Positions 1 to 5,181 of a stretch of 5,181 nucleotides of DNA are shown here, one piece after another; the first letter of the stretch is position 1; the number at the start of each line of letters is the position of its first letter. This DNA comes from Rhodocyclaceae bacterium (GTDB taxonomy: Bacteria > Pseudomonadota > Gammaproteobacteria > Burkholderiales > Rhodocyclaceae): NCBI GenBank assembly GCA_025361105.1, contig JANYAW010000273.1:1-5181 (forward strand), read 5' to 3'. The notes under the pieces are model-generated. The model was not told where the DNA came from, searched no databases, and saw only the letters and a program-made list of their open reading frames with translations. Made by a program: the position numbers and the translations under genes.

Positions 1-3
1 CCA

Positions 4-180
4 ATGAAAAAGTTCGCAGTCAACGAGAACAATCGTAGCGCCTTCAATCCTGCTGCGTTGGCGCACGATCATGCCAATGGCGATAGTTGCAGCATCACTC
101 GTCAAATTGTCGCGGCGCTGGAAAAATCGTGGACGGAATCTGCGGTGACAATGGAAACGAGCTTAACGCCGCTTCCTTAG
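4..180 (+). CDS. short hypothetical frame, doubtful
   Basis: This frame of 58 codons begins with ATG AAA AAG TTC and ends in TAG. I do not recognise the product (it starts MKKFAVNENN) and see no membrane segment or known motif. Only three bases precede the ATG in this window, so the ribosome binding site cannot be judged, and the frame could be the 3' end of a longer gene. After the TAG the same frame stays open for 37 more codons to a second TAG at 292-294. This could mean an amber-interrupted pseudogene of about 95 residues or simple chance. The surrounding DNA looks decayed, so a non-functional remnant is at least as likely as a real small gene. Confidence 0.25.
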   Translation: MKKFAVNENNRSAFNPAALAHDHANGDSCSITRQIVAALEKSWTESAVTMETSLTPLP

Positions 181-520
181 ATCAATCTGTTCAAGACTTG
201 CATTGATTGCCAGTTGGTGCTGGTGAAGCAAGACCAGATTCAGAAACCACTGCGCTACAAGGCGGTCGCGCCAAAGACGCGCTCTGCGCCGTAGCGGATG
301 GTGATACGCCGTCGATAGGAAACGGCTGATTGGTGTCCATTGTTACTTTAATTGTTTCTACAACTCAATGAACCGAGCCAAGAAGACAGGTCTGGCATAA
401 AACGCACGGGATACGCACACGCATTTCATCTGTTTGCCCATCTCAATTGTGCATGCAGGTTCACTGGCCGTCCTTGGCATGACATTACAATCGCCCGCAA
501 GAGCAGAGGAATCTGTCGAA
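181..520. other. gene-free stretch
   Basis: I see no convincing gene, tRNA, CRISPR array or terminator here. It holds the 3' extension of the preceding frame (to 294) and the first copy of the dispersed repeat (209-224). AT-rich bases around 340-365 could hold a promoter, but no pair of -35 and -10 boxes with good spacing stands out. Confidence 0.5.
209..224 (+). repeat. dispersed direct repeat, copy 1 (short)
   Basis: The 16 bases GCCAGTTGGTGCTGGT are identical to 684-699. The 13-base core CAGTTGGTGCTGG (211-223) is also found at 4872-4884. All copies point the same way. Similarity to the other copies is lost after base 224, so this copy lacks the AACACGCCG tail. Confidence 0.5.
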
Positions 521-734
521 TCAGCTTATAGGCTCAAAATAATCGCTCTCGATAATTCCTGTACCAATAAATTGCCGAATGGCTTCTTCACTCTGACACA
601 ATGATTTTTCCAGAAATGAGCGCAAGGTCTCTGCGTCTTCGGGGAAGTCAGTGGAGTTGATTTTGAAGAACTCGATGCCACGCGCCAGTTGGTGCTGGTA
701 ACACGCCGCCGCCCAGCCCGCTCGATAGGCTCAT
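521..734 (-). pseudogene. coding remnant with broken start
   Basis: On the minus strand a frame runs from 730 down to a TGA at 521-523 and encodes 69 residues of protein-like composition (it begins AYRAGWAAACYQHQLARG and ends SDYFEPIS). The part with EFFKINSTDFPEDAETLRSF and LEKSLCQSEEAIRQFI looks like an amphipathic helical C-terminus. No ATG, GTG or TTG opens the frame, and a TGA (731-733) lies directly before it. Removing a single base just inside would join it to the ATG at 732-734, giving MSL-RAGWAAAC and so on. I therefore read it as a frameshifted or 5'-truncated gene. I do not recognise the family. The 74-residue frame over the same bases, starting TTG at 750, reads as its low-complexity shadow. 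The remnant contains repeat copy 2 and abuts the toxin-antitoxin promoter. Confidence 0.45.
684..708 (+). repeat. dispersed direct repeat, copy 2
   Basis: Bases 686-708 consist of the core CAGTTGGTGCTGG, then T, then AACACGCCG. They match 4872-4894 at 22 of 23 positions; the only difference is T against C in the middle. Two bases upstream (GC) are also shared with copy 1. The copy lies within the minus-strand remnant, where it encodes roughly ACYQHQLA, and about 60 bases upstream of the toxin gene. Confidence 0.65.
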
Positions 735-761
735 TGACGACTGTATCCAAATGAGTACAAT
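734..761 (+). promoter_or_regulatory. sigma-70-type promoter of the toxin-antitoxin module
   Basis: TTGACG at 734-739 is a near-consensus -35 box. TACAAT at 756-761 is a -10 box one base from consensus, with a 16-base spacer. Transcription would start near 767-769, at or next to the GTG proposed as toxin start. This is the best promoter by eye in the window. The antitoxin, alone or in complex with the toxin, would be expected to repress it by family analogy, but I do not see a clear palindromic operator. Confidence 0.55.
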
Positions 762-767
762 CTCCAC

Positions 768-1061
768 GTGTTGATATTCCAGAAATCCGACGAGTTCGAT
801 TCGTGGCTTAGTGGGCTTAAAGATCAAGTCGGGAAAGCCCATGTGGCTCAGCGACTGGAACGTGCTGTATGCGGAAACTTTGGTGATTGTGCGTCGGTCG
901 GTGGTGGTGTTTCGGAAATGAGAATTCACTTTGGTCCTGGCTATCGGGTCTATTTCACACGACGTGGTGATGTAGTTTATTTTCTTCTTTTGGGCGGCGA
1001 TAAATCGACTCAGCGGCGTGACATCAAACGCGCCATAGCCATGGCAAAAACACTGGATTAG
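768..1061 (+). CDS. type II toxin, RelE/HigB-fold addiction module killer protein (HI1419-like)
   Basis: The product is a 97-residue toxin of the phage Gp49-like/HigB family, the 'addiction module killer protein' group upstream of HI1420-like antitoxins. Visible family motifs are FDSWLSGLKD (10-19), GVSEMRIHFGPGYRVYF (47-63) and LLGGDKSTQRRDIKRAI (74-90). The length fits the family. Relatives of this fold cut mRNA on the ribosome; that activity is inferred here, not shown. The start is uncertain. GTG at 768 puts the first strand (LIFQKSDEF) where relatives have it, but no Shine-Dalgarno precedes it, and a TTG follows at 771. No ATG exists between the in-frame stop at 735-737 and the conserved region. 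The antitoxin follows after 9 bases, so the pair is co-transcribed in the toxin-first order typical of this family. Confidence 0.9.
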   Translation: MLIFQKSDEFDSWLSGLKDQVGKAHVAQRLERAVCGNFGDCASVGGGVSEMRIHFGPGYRVYFTRRGDVVYFLLLGGDKSTQRRDIKRAIAMAKTLD

Positions 1062-1070
1062 GAAATCGCG

Positions 1071-1355
1071 ATGACCAAGTTCACCCCATTCGATGTTGCC
1101 GATTATTTGGACAACGAAGTGACCATCAGCACTTATCTGACGGAAGCGCTGAAGGATCCCGATCCCGATGCATTTTTGGCGGCAGTTAAGGCGGTTGCGC
1201 GCGCACGCGGCATGACGCAATTGGCGCTTGATTCAGGTCTGGGTCGCGAAAGTCTCTACAAGGCGCTATCGCCCGGCGCGAAGCCGCGCTACGAAACGGT
1301 GATGAAAGTCGTCCATGCGCTCGGTGTGAATCTTTATGCCGAAGCACGCGAGTAG
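1071..1355 (+). CDS. type II antitoxin, HI1420-like addiction module antidote protein
   Basis: The product is a 94-residue cytoplasmic antitoxin that should neutralise the toxin encoded just upstream and bind the module's promoter. The N-terminal part (FDVADYLDNEVTISTYLTEAL, about 7-27) and the acidic segment DPDPDAFLAAVKAVARARG (29-47) are characteristic of the HI1420-like antidote family. A helix-turn-helix of the Cro/XRE type lies at about 46-67 (RGMTQLALDSGLGRESLYKA), followed by the dimerisation helix around YETVMKVVHALGVNL. The ATG at 1071 is preceded by AGGAAA at 1060-1065, which overlaps the toxin stop codon and suggests translational coupling. The TAG stop is part of a weak copy of the dispersed repeat (1353-1374). 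The gene downstream is convergent, and I see no terminator in the 36 bases between them. Confidence 0.92.
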   Translation: MTKFTPFDVADYLDNEVTISTYLTEALKDPDPDAFLAAVKAVARARGMTQLALDSGLGRESLYKALSPGAKPRYETVMKVVHALGVNLYAEARE

Positions 1356-1374
1356 GTGCTGCCAATACGCTGTT
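1353..1374 (+). repeat. dispersed direct repeat, weak copy 4
   Basis: Over 22 bases this stretch matches copy 3 (4875-4896) at 18 positions without gaps: TAGGTGCTGCCAATACGC against TTGGTGCTGGCAACACGC, then TGTT against CGTT. ACGCG followed by AG just upstream (1346-1352) also resembles the flank of copy 2 (680-688) if two bases are skipped. It begins exactly at the antitoxin stop codon. The match is weak enough that chance is not excluded. Confidence 0.3.
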
Positions 1375-1391
1375 ACTTGCCTCGCCACACC

Positions 1392-2399
1392 TTAGCCCGT
1401 TAGCTGCGCCCGATATTGCCTCGGTGCCAGATCAAACCAGCGTTTGAATGCGCGCGTGAAATTGCCTTGACTGGCGAAACCGAGCAGGTAGGCCGCTTCG
1501 CTCAATGACAGCTTTTGTTGACGCATATAACGTTCGGCCAGTTCGCGGCGAATCTCGTCCAGCAAATCATGGAAGGAGCGCCCTTCATCGGCGAAACGGC
1601 GTTGCATGGTGCGGGCAGAGAGACATAAATCGCTGGCGATTTGATCGCGCGTCGGCTCACCCTCGGGGAGGCGACGAATGATGACTACTCGCGCCAGATC
1701 AGTAGTCCGTGTGGCAGCCAAACTTTCGATCTGCTGGCCGGCAAAGCGATCATGCATTTCGGACAGCATGGCGTTTGAGGTGGGCAGAGGGAAATCAAGA
1801 TCGCCGAGTGAAAACACCAGGGTGTTGCTGGTCGCAGCAAATTGCAAGGGGCAGCGAAACGCATCGCGATACGGTTGCAGATCGCGCGGTGCCGGGGCGC
1901 TGAGCATTACCCGGTGCAGGCGCACCTCACGGCCGGCAATCCAGCGAAAAAAACTCAGGCAGGTGATCAGGCCAAATTCAAAGCGCTGCTGAGGAGCTGG
2001 GATGCCAGCCGAAAAAACATCGTAGGTAAAGTGAAACTCTTCCCCATGCCTGCTTAGCGTGACACTGGTCGCGTCGCTCAGAATTCTCAGGTAACGCGCT
2101 AGTCGCTCCAACGCGCCGTGAAGACTGGGGGCGGACATCATGGCGTAGCCGACCACGTCAAAACATGCTGGCCGAACAACCTCTGGTGCGACCAGTGCGA
2201 TAGCCGGATTGCGCGAACGTTGGGTCGCCAATTTCCACAATAAATTTATTTTTTCCGTCGAACACTTTGCATTGGGCTGCACCAGTGCGTCGATATCGAT
2301 ACCTGCTTCGGCGCAGAGGGCATGAGCATCCAGACCCGCCCTGACAATGGCATCTATCATCCCCAACACCCAAGGCGCGGCTGTCGTGCGCGGACTCAA
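1392..2399 (-). CDS. AraC-family transcriptional regulator
   Basis: The product is a 335-residue regulator, a normal length for the AraC subgroup with an N-terminal 'arabinose-binding-like' ligand domain. That domain spans about 20-205 (FDVVGYAMMSAPSLHGALERLARYL at 80-104 is typical). The C-terminal AraC DNA-binding domain has two helix-turn-helix units, at about 252-272 (IASDLCLSARTMQRRFADEG) and 299-322. The signature GFASQGNFTRAFKRWF (307-322) with APRQYR (325-330) is well preserved, so DNA binding is very likely intact. The start is TTG, with GGAAAG about seven bases upstream. An in-frame ATG at codon 14 (2358-2360) is an alternative but would cut into the expected N-terminus. The gene is divergent from the hydratase-phaC-phaZ set, which suggests that it controls that operon in response to a fatty acid or acyl metabolite. 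The ligand and regulatory sign are unknown. Confidence 0.92.
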   Translation of the reverse strand: MSPRTTAAPWVLGMIDAIVRAGLDAHALCAEAGIDIDALVQPNAKCSTEKINLLWKLATQRSRNPAIALVAPEVVRPACFDVVGYAMMSAPSLHGALERLARYLRILSDATSVTLSRHGEEFHFTYDVFSAGIPAPQQRFEFGLITCLSFFRWIAGREVRLHRVMLSAPAPRDLQPYRDAFRCPLQFAATSNTLVFSLGDLDFPLPTSNAMLSEMHDRFAGQQIESLAATRTTDLARVVIIRRLPEGEPTRDQIASDLCLSARTMQRRFADEGRSFHDLLDEIRRELAERYMRQQKLSLSEAAYLLGFASQGNFTRAFKRWFDLAPRQYRAQLTG

Positions 2400-2599
2400 T
2401 CGAGCACTTTCCGGTCAGTCATTTCGGCCCGCCAAAGTCAACTGCCCTGTTGCCCATCGCGGCGAACAAATGGCCGCCAAAGCACAGACAGCGCGCGCAG
2501 AATTGATTAGCATGAGCCAATGAAATCCCCTGCATTGTCCAAACGCCCCGATCAGATTAGTCAGCCGATATTGTCGCATCAACATTTAAGGAGAAAACC
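2400..2599. promoter_or_regulatory. divergent regulatory region between the AraC gene and the PHA operon
   Basis: This 200-base spacer must hold both divergent promoters. The 9-base word CCGCCAAAG occurs twice in direct orientation, at 2429-2437 and 2474-2482, 45 bases apart. AraC-family proteins commonly bind direct repeats, so this is a candidate operator. No pair of -35 and -10 boxes with good spacing is convincing on either strand, which would fit activator-dependent promoters. A strong Shine-Dalgarno, AAGGAG at 2588-2593, serves the hydratase gene. No sigma-54 type GG/GC promoter was seen. Confidence 0.45.
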
Positions 2600-3070
2600 A
2601 TGAGCACAGCCGCACTTACCGTCGCTACGCTACCTGACTGGATAGGCAAGGAAATTGGCACCTCAAGCTGGGTCACCGTTGACCAGGACAGAATCAATGC
2701 CTTTGCCGAATGCACCAACGACAAGCAATGGATACATGTCGACGTCGAGCGGGCGAAAAGGGAAAGTCCGTTCGGCGGTCCCATCGCGCATGGCTATCTC
2801 ACTTTATCTTTGCTGGCCGACATGAGTTACGAAATCGGCTCCGTGCCCAAGGATGCTGCCGCCGTCTTCAACTACGGTATGGACAAGGTCCGCTTCCTCT
2901 CGCCAGTGAAAGCCGGAGCGCGAGTACGCGCTCGCGCCACCTTGGTGGCGGTGACCGACCAGGGCGGTGGCCGCCAGTTGATCAAAGTCAGCAATACGGT
3001 GGAGATCGAAGGTGAAACCAAACCGGCACTGATTGCCGAAACTCTGGCGGTGGTCGTCGCTCGGCCATAG
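2600..3070 (+). CDS. MaoC-like (R)-specific enoyl-CoA hydratase, NodN type
   Basis: The product is a 156-residue single hot-dog domain protein. The hydratase-2 motif is FAECTNDKQWIHVDVERA at 35-52, with the catalytic pair Asp41 and His46 at the same five-residue spacing as in PhaJ-type hydratases. The usual Gly before the Asp is Asn40, and Gln-Trp replaces Asn-Pro, as in NodN-like members. PFGGPIAHGYLTLSL (57-71) and VRFLSPVKAGARVRARATL (around 97-115) are further family hallmarks. The expected reaction is hydration of trans-2-enoyl-CoA to (R)-3-hydroxyacyl-CoA in the cytoplasm, which would link beta-oxidation to PHA synthesis. The gene next door encodes the synthase that would use this product. 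AAGGAG lies six bases before the ATG. A PhaJ-like role is inferred from context; NodN-type proteins also occur in other pathways. Confidence 0.9.
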   Translation: MSTAALTVATLPDWIGKEIGTSSWVTVDQDRINAFAECTNDKQWIHVDVERAKRESPFGGPIAHGYLTLSLLADMSYEIGSVPKDAAAVFNYGMDKVRFLSPVKAGARVRARATLVAVTDQGGGRQLIKVSNTVEIEGETKPALIAETLAVVVARP

Positions 3071-3104
3071 ACCCATCCGGTCACCAGCATTACCGGTTCT
3101 TCTT

Positions 3105-3110
3105 AAGGAA
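3105..3110 (+). promoter_or_regulatory. ribosome binding site that fixes the phaC start
   Basis: AAGGAA ends six bases before the ATG at 3117. This favours that start over the in-frame ATG at 3033, which lies inside the hydratase gene and would add 28 residues unlike PhaC. The site and spacer (AGGAAATTGCGATG) are almost identical to those of the antitoxin gene (AGGAAATCGCGATG at 1060-1073). Confidence 0.75.
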
Positions 3111-3116
3111 ATTGCG

Positions 3117-4817
3117 ATGGCAAATAAATCAGTTCAAATGGCGCCAGATCGCTTGAGCGAAACCGCGGCACGCAACACCCTGGCAATCAATCCCATCATC
3201 GGCATCAGCAAACGGGATTTCGTCGACGCGGCGAAAGTGTTGGTTGGCAGTGCGATCAAAAAACCGGTGCGTGCTGCCAGGCATTTTGCTGATTACATCA
3301 AGGCACTGAGCGTAGTTGTTAGTGGCGGCTCGGATGTCGCGGCCGACCCCAAGGACAAACGCTTCGCCGATCCGGCCTGGCAAAGTAGCCCCCTGCACAA
3401 ACGCTTGATGCAGGCTCATGCAACCACCGGTGCGGAATTGGCGCGTTACATCGACGAATCGACATTCGACGAGCGCGACAAGGCGCGGGCGAATTTGTTC
3501 GCCTCGATCATGGTGGATGCGCTGGCACCGAGCAACACCCCGCTCAATCCGACTGCGCTCAAACGTGCAGTCGACACTGGTGGCGCGAGTTTCGTCAAAG
3601 GTTTCAAGAATCTTGTCCACGATGCGCGGCACAATCAGGGCCTGCCCTCCTCGGTGGACAAATCCGCGTTTGAAATAGGGCGCAATCTGGCGCTGTCCAA
3701 GGGCAGCGTGGTATTCAAGAATGAGGTACTGGAACTGATACAGTACGCGCCGCAAACTGCCCAGGTTCGCCTGCGACCACTCCTGGTCTGTCCGCCACAA
3801 GTCAACAAGTTTTACGCGATGGATTTGTCGCCGGGAAAAAGCCTCTTCAAGTTCGTCACCGAGCAGGGGATACAGCTATTCGCGGTGAGCTGGCGCAATC
3901 CGACCAGGGAGCACGCTGACTGGAGCATGTCCACCTACGTCGAAGCCATCGATGCGGCCGTCGACGCTGTTCGCCAGATTACCGGCAGCCCCGATATCTC
4001 TATCTGGGGTGCCTGCTCGGGCGGCATGACGGTGGCCGCCTATCTGGGCTGGCTGGCGACCACGGGTCAAGGCGACAAAGTGACCAATCTGGTCTCGCCG
4101 GTCTGCGTCCTCGACCCGACCAAGGCTGCGGACACCACCATGGGTTTGTTCATCAGTGACAAAAGCCTCAAGGCGGTCAAGACCAGGGTCAAACGTCGCG
4201 GTTATGTCGATGGCGCGGAGTTGGCGCGGGTGTTCGCGTGGCTGCGGCCCAACGATTTAATCTGGAACTATTGGGTCAACAATTACCTCTTGGGCAATAA
4301 GCCTCCGGCCTTTGACATTCTCTTTTGGAATGCTGATACCACGCGCTTGCCCGCCGCATTTCACATCGATTTGATTAGCGTATTTCAGGACAGTCCCTAC
4401 CGCAACGCGGGCAAGCTAAAAATCCTTGGCGAAGGCGTAGACATGAGCAAGGTGAAGGTGAATGCCTATATCGTGTCGGGCATCACCGACCACATCACAC
4501 CCTGGCGTGCCTGTTATGACACGGCCAGAATTTACGGCAGCAAGAGCGAATTCATCCTTGCCAATGCCGGCCATTTGCAAAGCCTGCTGAATCCACCGGG
4601 GATAGCCAAATCCTTCTTTTTTGCGGCAAAAGTCGGCGGGCCGGATGCCGATGCGTGGGCCGCAGGCGCACAGCGCAATGACGGCAGTTGGTGGCCGCAC
4701 TGGATGGCATGGATGCACCAGCGCTCGGGCGAACTGGTAGCGGCACCGAAAAAACTCGGCAGCCGCAAACACCCGCCGGGCGTGGCTGCGCCGGGTGAAT
4801 ATGTGATGGTTCCCTAA
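3117..4817 (+). CDS. phaC: poly(3-hydroxyalkanoate) synthase, class II-like
   Basis: The enzyme polymerises (R)-3-hydroxyacyl-CoA into PHA at the surface of cytoplasmic granules. From the ATG at 3117 the protein has 566 residues, close to the roughly 560 of class II Pseudomonas enzymes. The N-terminal synthase domain contains the typical DKRFADPAW motif. The alpha/beta-hydrolase core follows, with the lipase-like box GACSG and the nucleophile Cys300. The triad is completed by Asp458 (GITDHITPW) and His486 (NAGHLQS); the Asp-His spacing of 28 is the same as in Pseudomonas PhaC1. FWNADTTRLPAAFH (403-416) is a strong class II signature. No residue needed for catalysis appears to be missing. The gene follows the hydratase by 46 bases and precedes phaZ by 8. 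The substrate is probably C6-C14 monomers, but class II-like enzymes outside Pseudomonas can differ, so the chain-length range is an inference. Confidence 0.97.
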   Translation: MANKSVQMAPDRLSETAARNTLAINPIIGISKRDFVDAAKVLVGSAIKKPVRAARHFADYIKALSVVVSGGSDVAADPKDKRFADPAWQSSPLHKRLMQAHATTGAELARYIDESTFDERDKARANLFASIMVDALAPSNTPLNPTALKRAVDTGGASFVKGFKNLVHDARHNQGLPSSVDKSAFEIGRNLALSKGSVVFKNEVLELIQYAPQTAQVRLRPLLVCPPQVNKFYAMDLSPGKSLFKFVTEQGIQLFAVSWRNPTREHADWSMSTYVEAIDAAVDAVRQITGSPDISIWGACSGGMTVAAYLGWLATTGQGDKVTNLVSPVCVLDPTKAADTTMGLFISDKSLKAVKTRVKRRGYVDGAELARVFAWLRPNDLIWNYWVNNYLLGNKPPAFDILFWNADTTRLPAAFHIDLISVFQDSPYRNAGKLKILGEGVDMSKVKVNAYIVSGITDHITPWRACYDTARIYGSKSEFILANAGHLQSLLNPPGIAKSFFFAAKVGGPDADAWAAGAQRNDGSWWPHWMAWMHQRSGELVAAPKKLGSRKHPPGVAAPGEYVMVP

Positions 4818-4820
4818 GGA
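4816..4820 (+). promoter_or_regulatory. ribosome binding site of phaZ, overlapping the phaC stop
   Basis: AAGGA at 4816-4820 shares its first two bases with the phaC TAA and ends five bases before the ATG at 4826. This is a classic translational-coupling arrangement and supports 4826 as the phaZ start. Confidence 0.7.
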
Positions 4821-4825
4821 CGACT

Positions 4826-5181
4826 ATGGCTGATGCATCAATGCTTTTTTCTTGCATGAAATTCAATTCGTCAGTTGGTGCTGGCAACACGCCGTTCAAC
4901 TCAAGGCGTGCGCCGCAAGAGCGCTTGAGCAATGTGAAAATCGATCCCAAGTCCGGTCTGCACATTGGCACCATCATGATCGGCAAACAGGAATTGCGCG
5001 TTGGCATTCGCCCGGTGTCGCCCGACAAAAAACACAGTGGACCGCCCATGCTGCTGTTTAATGGCATAGGCGCGAACATGGAATTGGCCGGGCCGATGCT
5101 GGCCGAATTGGATGCCACTGAATCGATCATTTTTGATGTCCCCGGCGCAGGTAAATCGCCGCCGCCCAAGCGTCCTTATCG
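4826..5181 (+). CDS. phaZ: intracellular PHA depolymerase, 5' part (cut by window end)
   Basis: This alpha/beta-hydrolase mobilises stored medium-chain-length PHA inside the cell. Only the first 118 codons are present, and the catalytic nucleophile lies beyond the window. Family marks are MLLFNGIGANMEL (75-87), which contains the oxyanion-region motif FNGIGAN, and FDVPGAGKSPPPKRPY (103-118). Both closely match Pseudomonas PhaZ, where FNGIGAN begins at about residue 34. Here it begins at 78, so the N-terminus is roughly 40 residues longer. The extra part (about 1-38) contains the in-frame repeat copy 3, read as SVGAGNTP. A GTG at 4934-4936 (codon 37) would give a family-like length but has only a weak ribosome site, whereas the ATG at 4826 has a good one. 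The context, directly after phaC, supports the assignment. Confidence 0.88.
   Translation, partial: MADASMLFSCMKFNSSVGAGNTPFNSRRAPQERLSNVKIDPKSGLHIGTIMIGKQELRVGIRPVSPDKKHSGPPMLLFNGIGANMELAGPMLAELDATESIIFDVPGAGKSPPPKRPY
4872..4894 (+). repeat. dispersed direct repeat, copy 3, inside the 5' end of phaZ
   Basis: The core CAGTTGGTGCTGG, then C, then AACACGCCG, matches copy 2 (686-708) at 22 of 23 positions, about 4.2 kb away and in the same orientation. Here it is read in the phaZ frame as SVGAGNTP, a different frame and strand from copy 2, so a shared protein domain cannot explain the similarity. An imperfect hairpin (CTCAAGGCG at 4900-4908 with CGCTTGAG at 4922-4929) lies just downstream. Confidence 0.65.

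Noticed and set aside
209..708. CRISPR array from the repeated core
   Set aside because: Only a few copies exist, hundreds of bases to kilobases apart, with no regular spacers.
648..1220. Minus-strand 190-residue open frame over the toxin-antitoxin pair
   Set aside because: It is antisense to two recognisable genes with strong family motifs, and its own translation shows no domain and has a low-complexity C-terminus.
1356..1391. Bidirectional terminator between the convergent antitoxin and AraC genes
   Set aside because: No stem with a following T-run could be found on either strand.
3077..3096. Hairpin CCGGT/ACCGG in the hydratase-phaC gap
   Set aside because: The stem is only five base pairs with a ten-base loop and no T-run, which is too weak to call a terminator or regulatory element.
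3033..3116. Upstream in-frame ATG that would lengthen PhaC by 28 residues
   Set aside because: It lies inside the hydratase gene and has no ribosome site. The ATG at 3117 has AAGGAA at correct spacing and gives a protein of class II length.
4875..4930. Integron attC recombination site at repeat copy 3
   Set aside because: GTTCAAC at 4894-4900 fits an RYYYAAC box, and toxin-antitoxin genes are common cassette cargo. However, no matching GTTRRRY partner or paired inner boxes are seen, the other copies lack it, and no integrase is present.
4852..5061. Plus-strand 69-residue frame inside phaZ
   Set aside because: It overlaps the phaZ frame, which carries the recognisable FNGIGAN and FDVPGAGKS motifs, and it has no ribosome site of its own.
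4552..5169. Minus-strand 205-residue frame across the end of phaC and start of phaZ
   Set aside because: It is opposite to both well-supported genes and is a shadow of their codon pattern.

Overview
The window carries a medium-chain-length polyhydroxyalkanoate (PHA) metabolism locus next to a small accessory region holding a toxin-antitoxin pair. The class II-like PHA synthase followed immediately by an intracellular PHA depolymerase gene recalls the phaC-phaZ order of Pseudomonas-type gammaproteobacteria. A gammaproteobacterium of moderate GC content is therefore my best guess, but nothing here fixes the genus.

Layout. Positions 1-765 are gene-poor and look decayed: one short doubtful forward frame (4-180), about 340 bases with no gene, and a minus-strand coding remnant with a broken start (521-734). 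Next comes a two-gene type II toxin-antitoxin module on the plus strand: an HI1419-like RelE/HigB-fold toxin (768-1061) and an HI1420-like helix-turn-helix antitoxin (1071-1355). Converging on it is an AraC-family regulator on the minus strand (1392-2399, TTG start). A 200-base divergent intergenic region separates the regulator from a plus-strand gene set: a NodN-type MaoC (R)-enoyl-CoA hydratase (2600-3070), phaC (3117-4817) and the 5' part of phaZ (4826 to the window end).

How the genes fit together. The hydratase could turn beta-oxidation enoyl-CoA into (R)-3-hydroxyacyl-CoA, PhaC polymerises that monomer, and PhaZ degrades the stored polymer. The short gaps (46 and 8 bases) and a clear Shine-Dalgarno sequence before each gene suggest one operon. 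The divergent AraC protein is the obvious candidate regulator.

The main thing the genes do not explain is a short dispersed direct repeat with core CAGTTGGTGCTGG. It occurs at 209-224, 684-708 and 4872-4894, with a weaker copy at 1353-1374. Two copies bracket the toxin-antitoxin pair, one of them overlapping the antitoxin stop codon. Another lies inside an unusual N-terminal extension of PhaZ.
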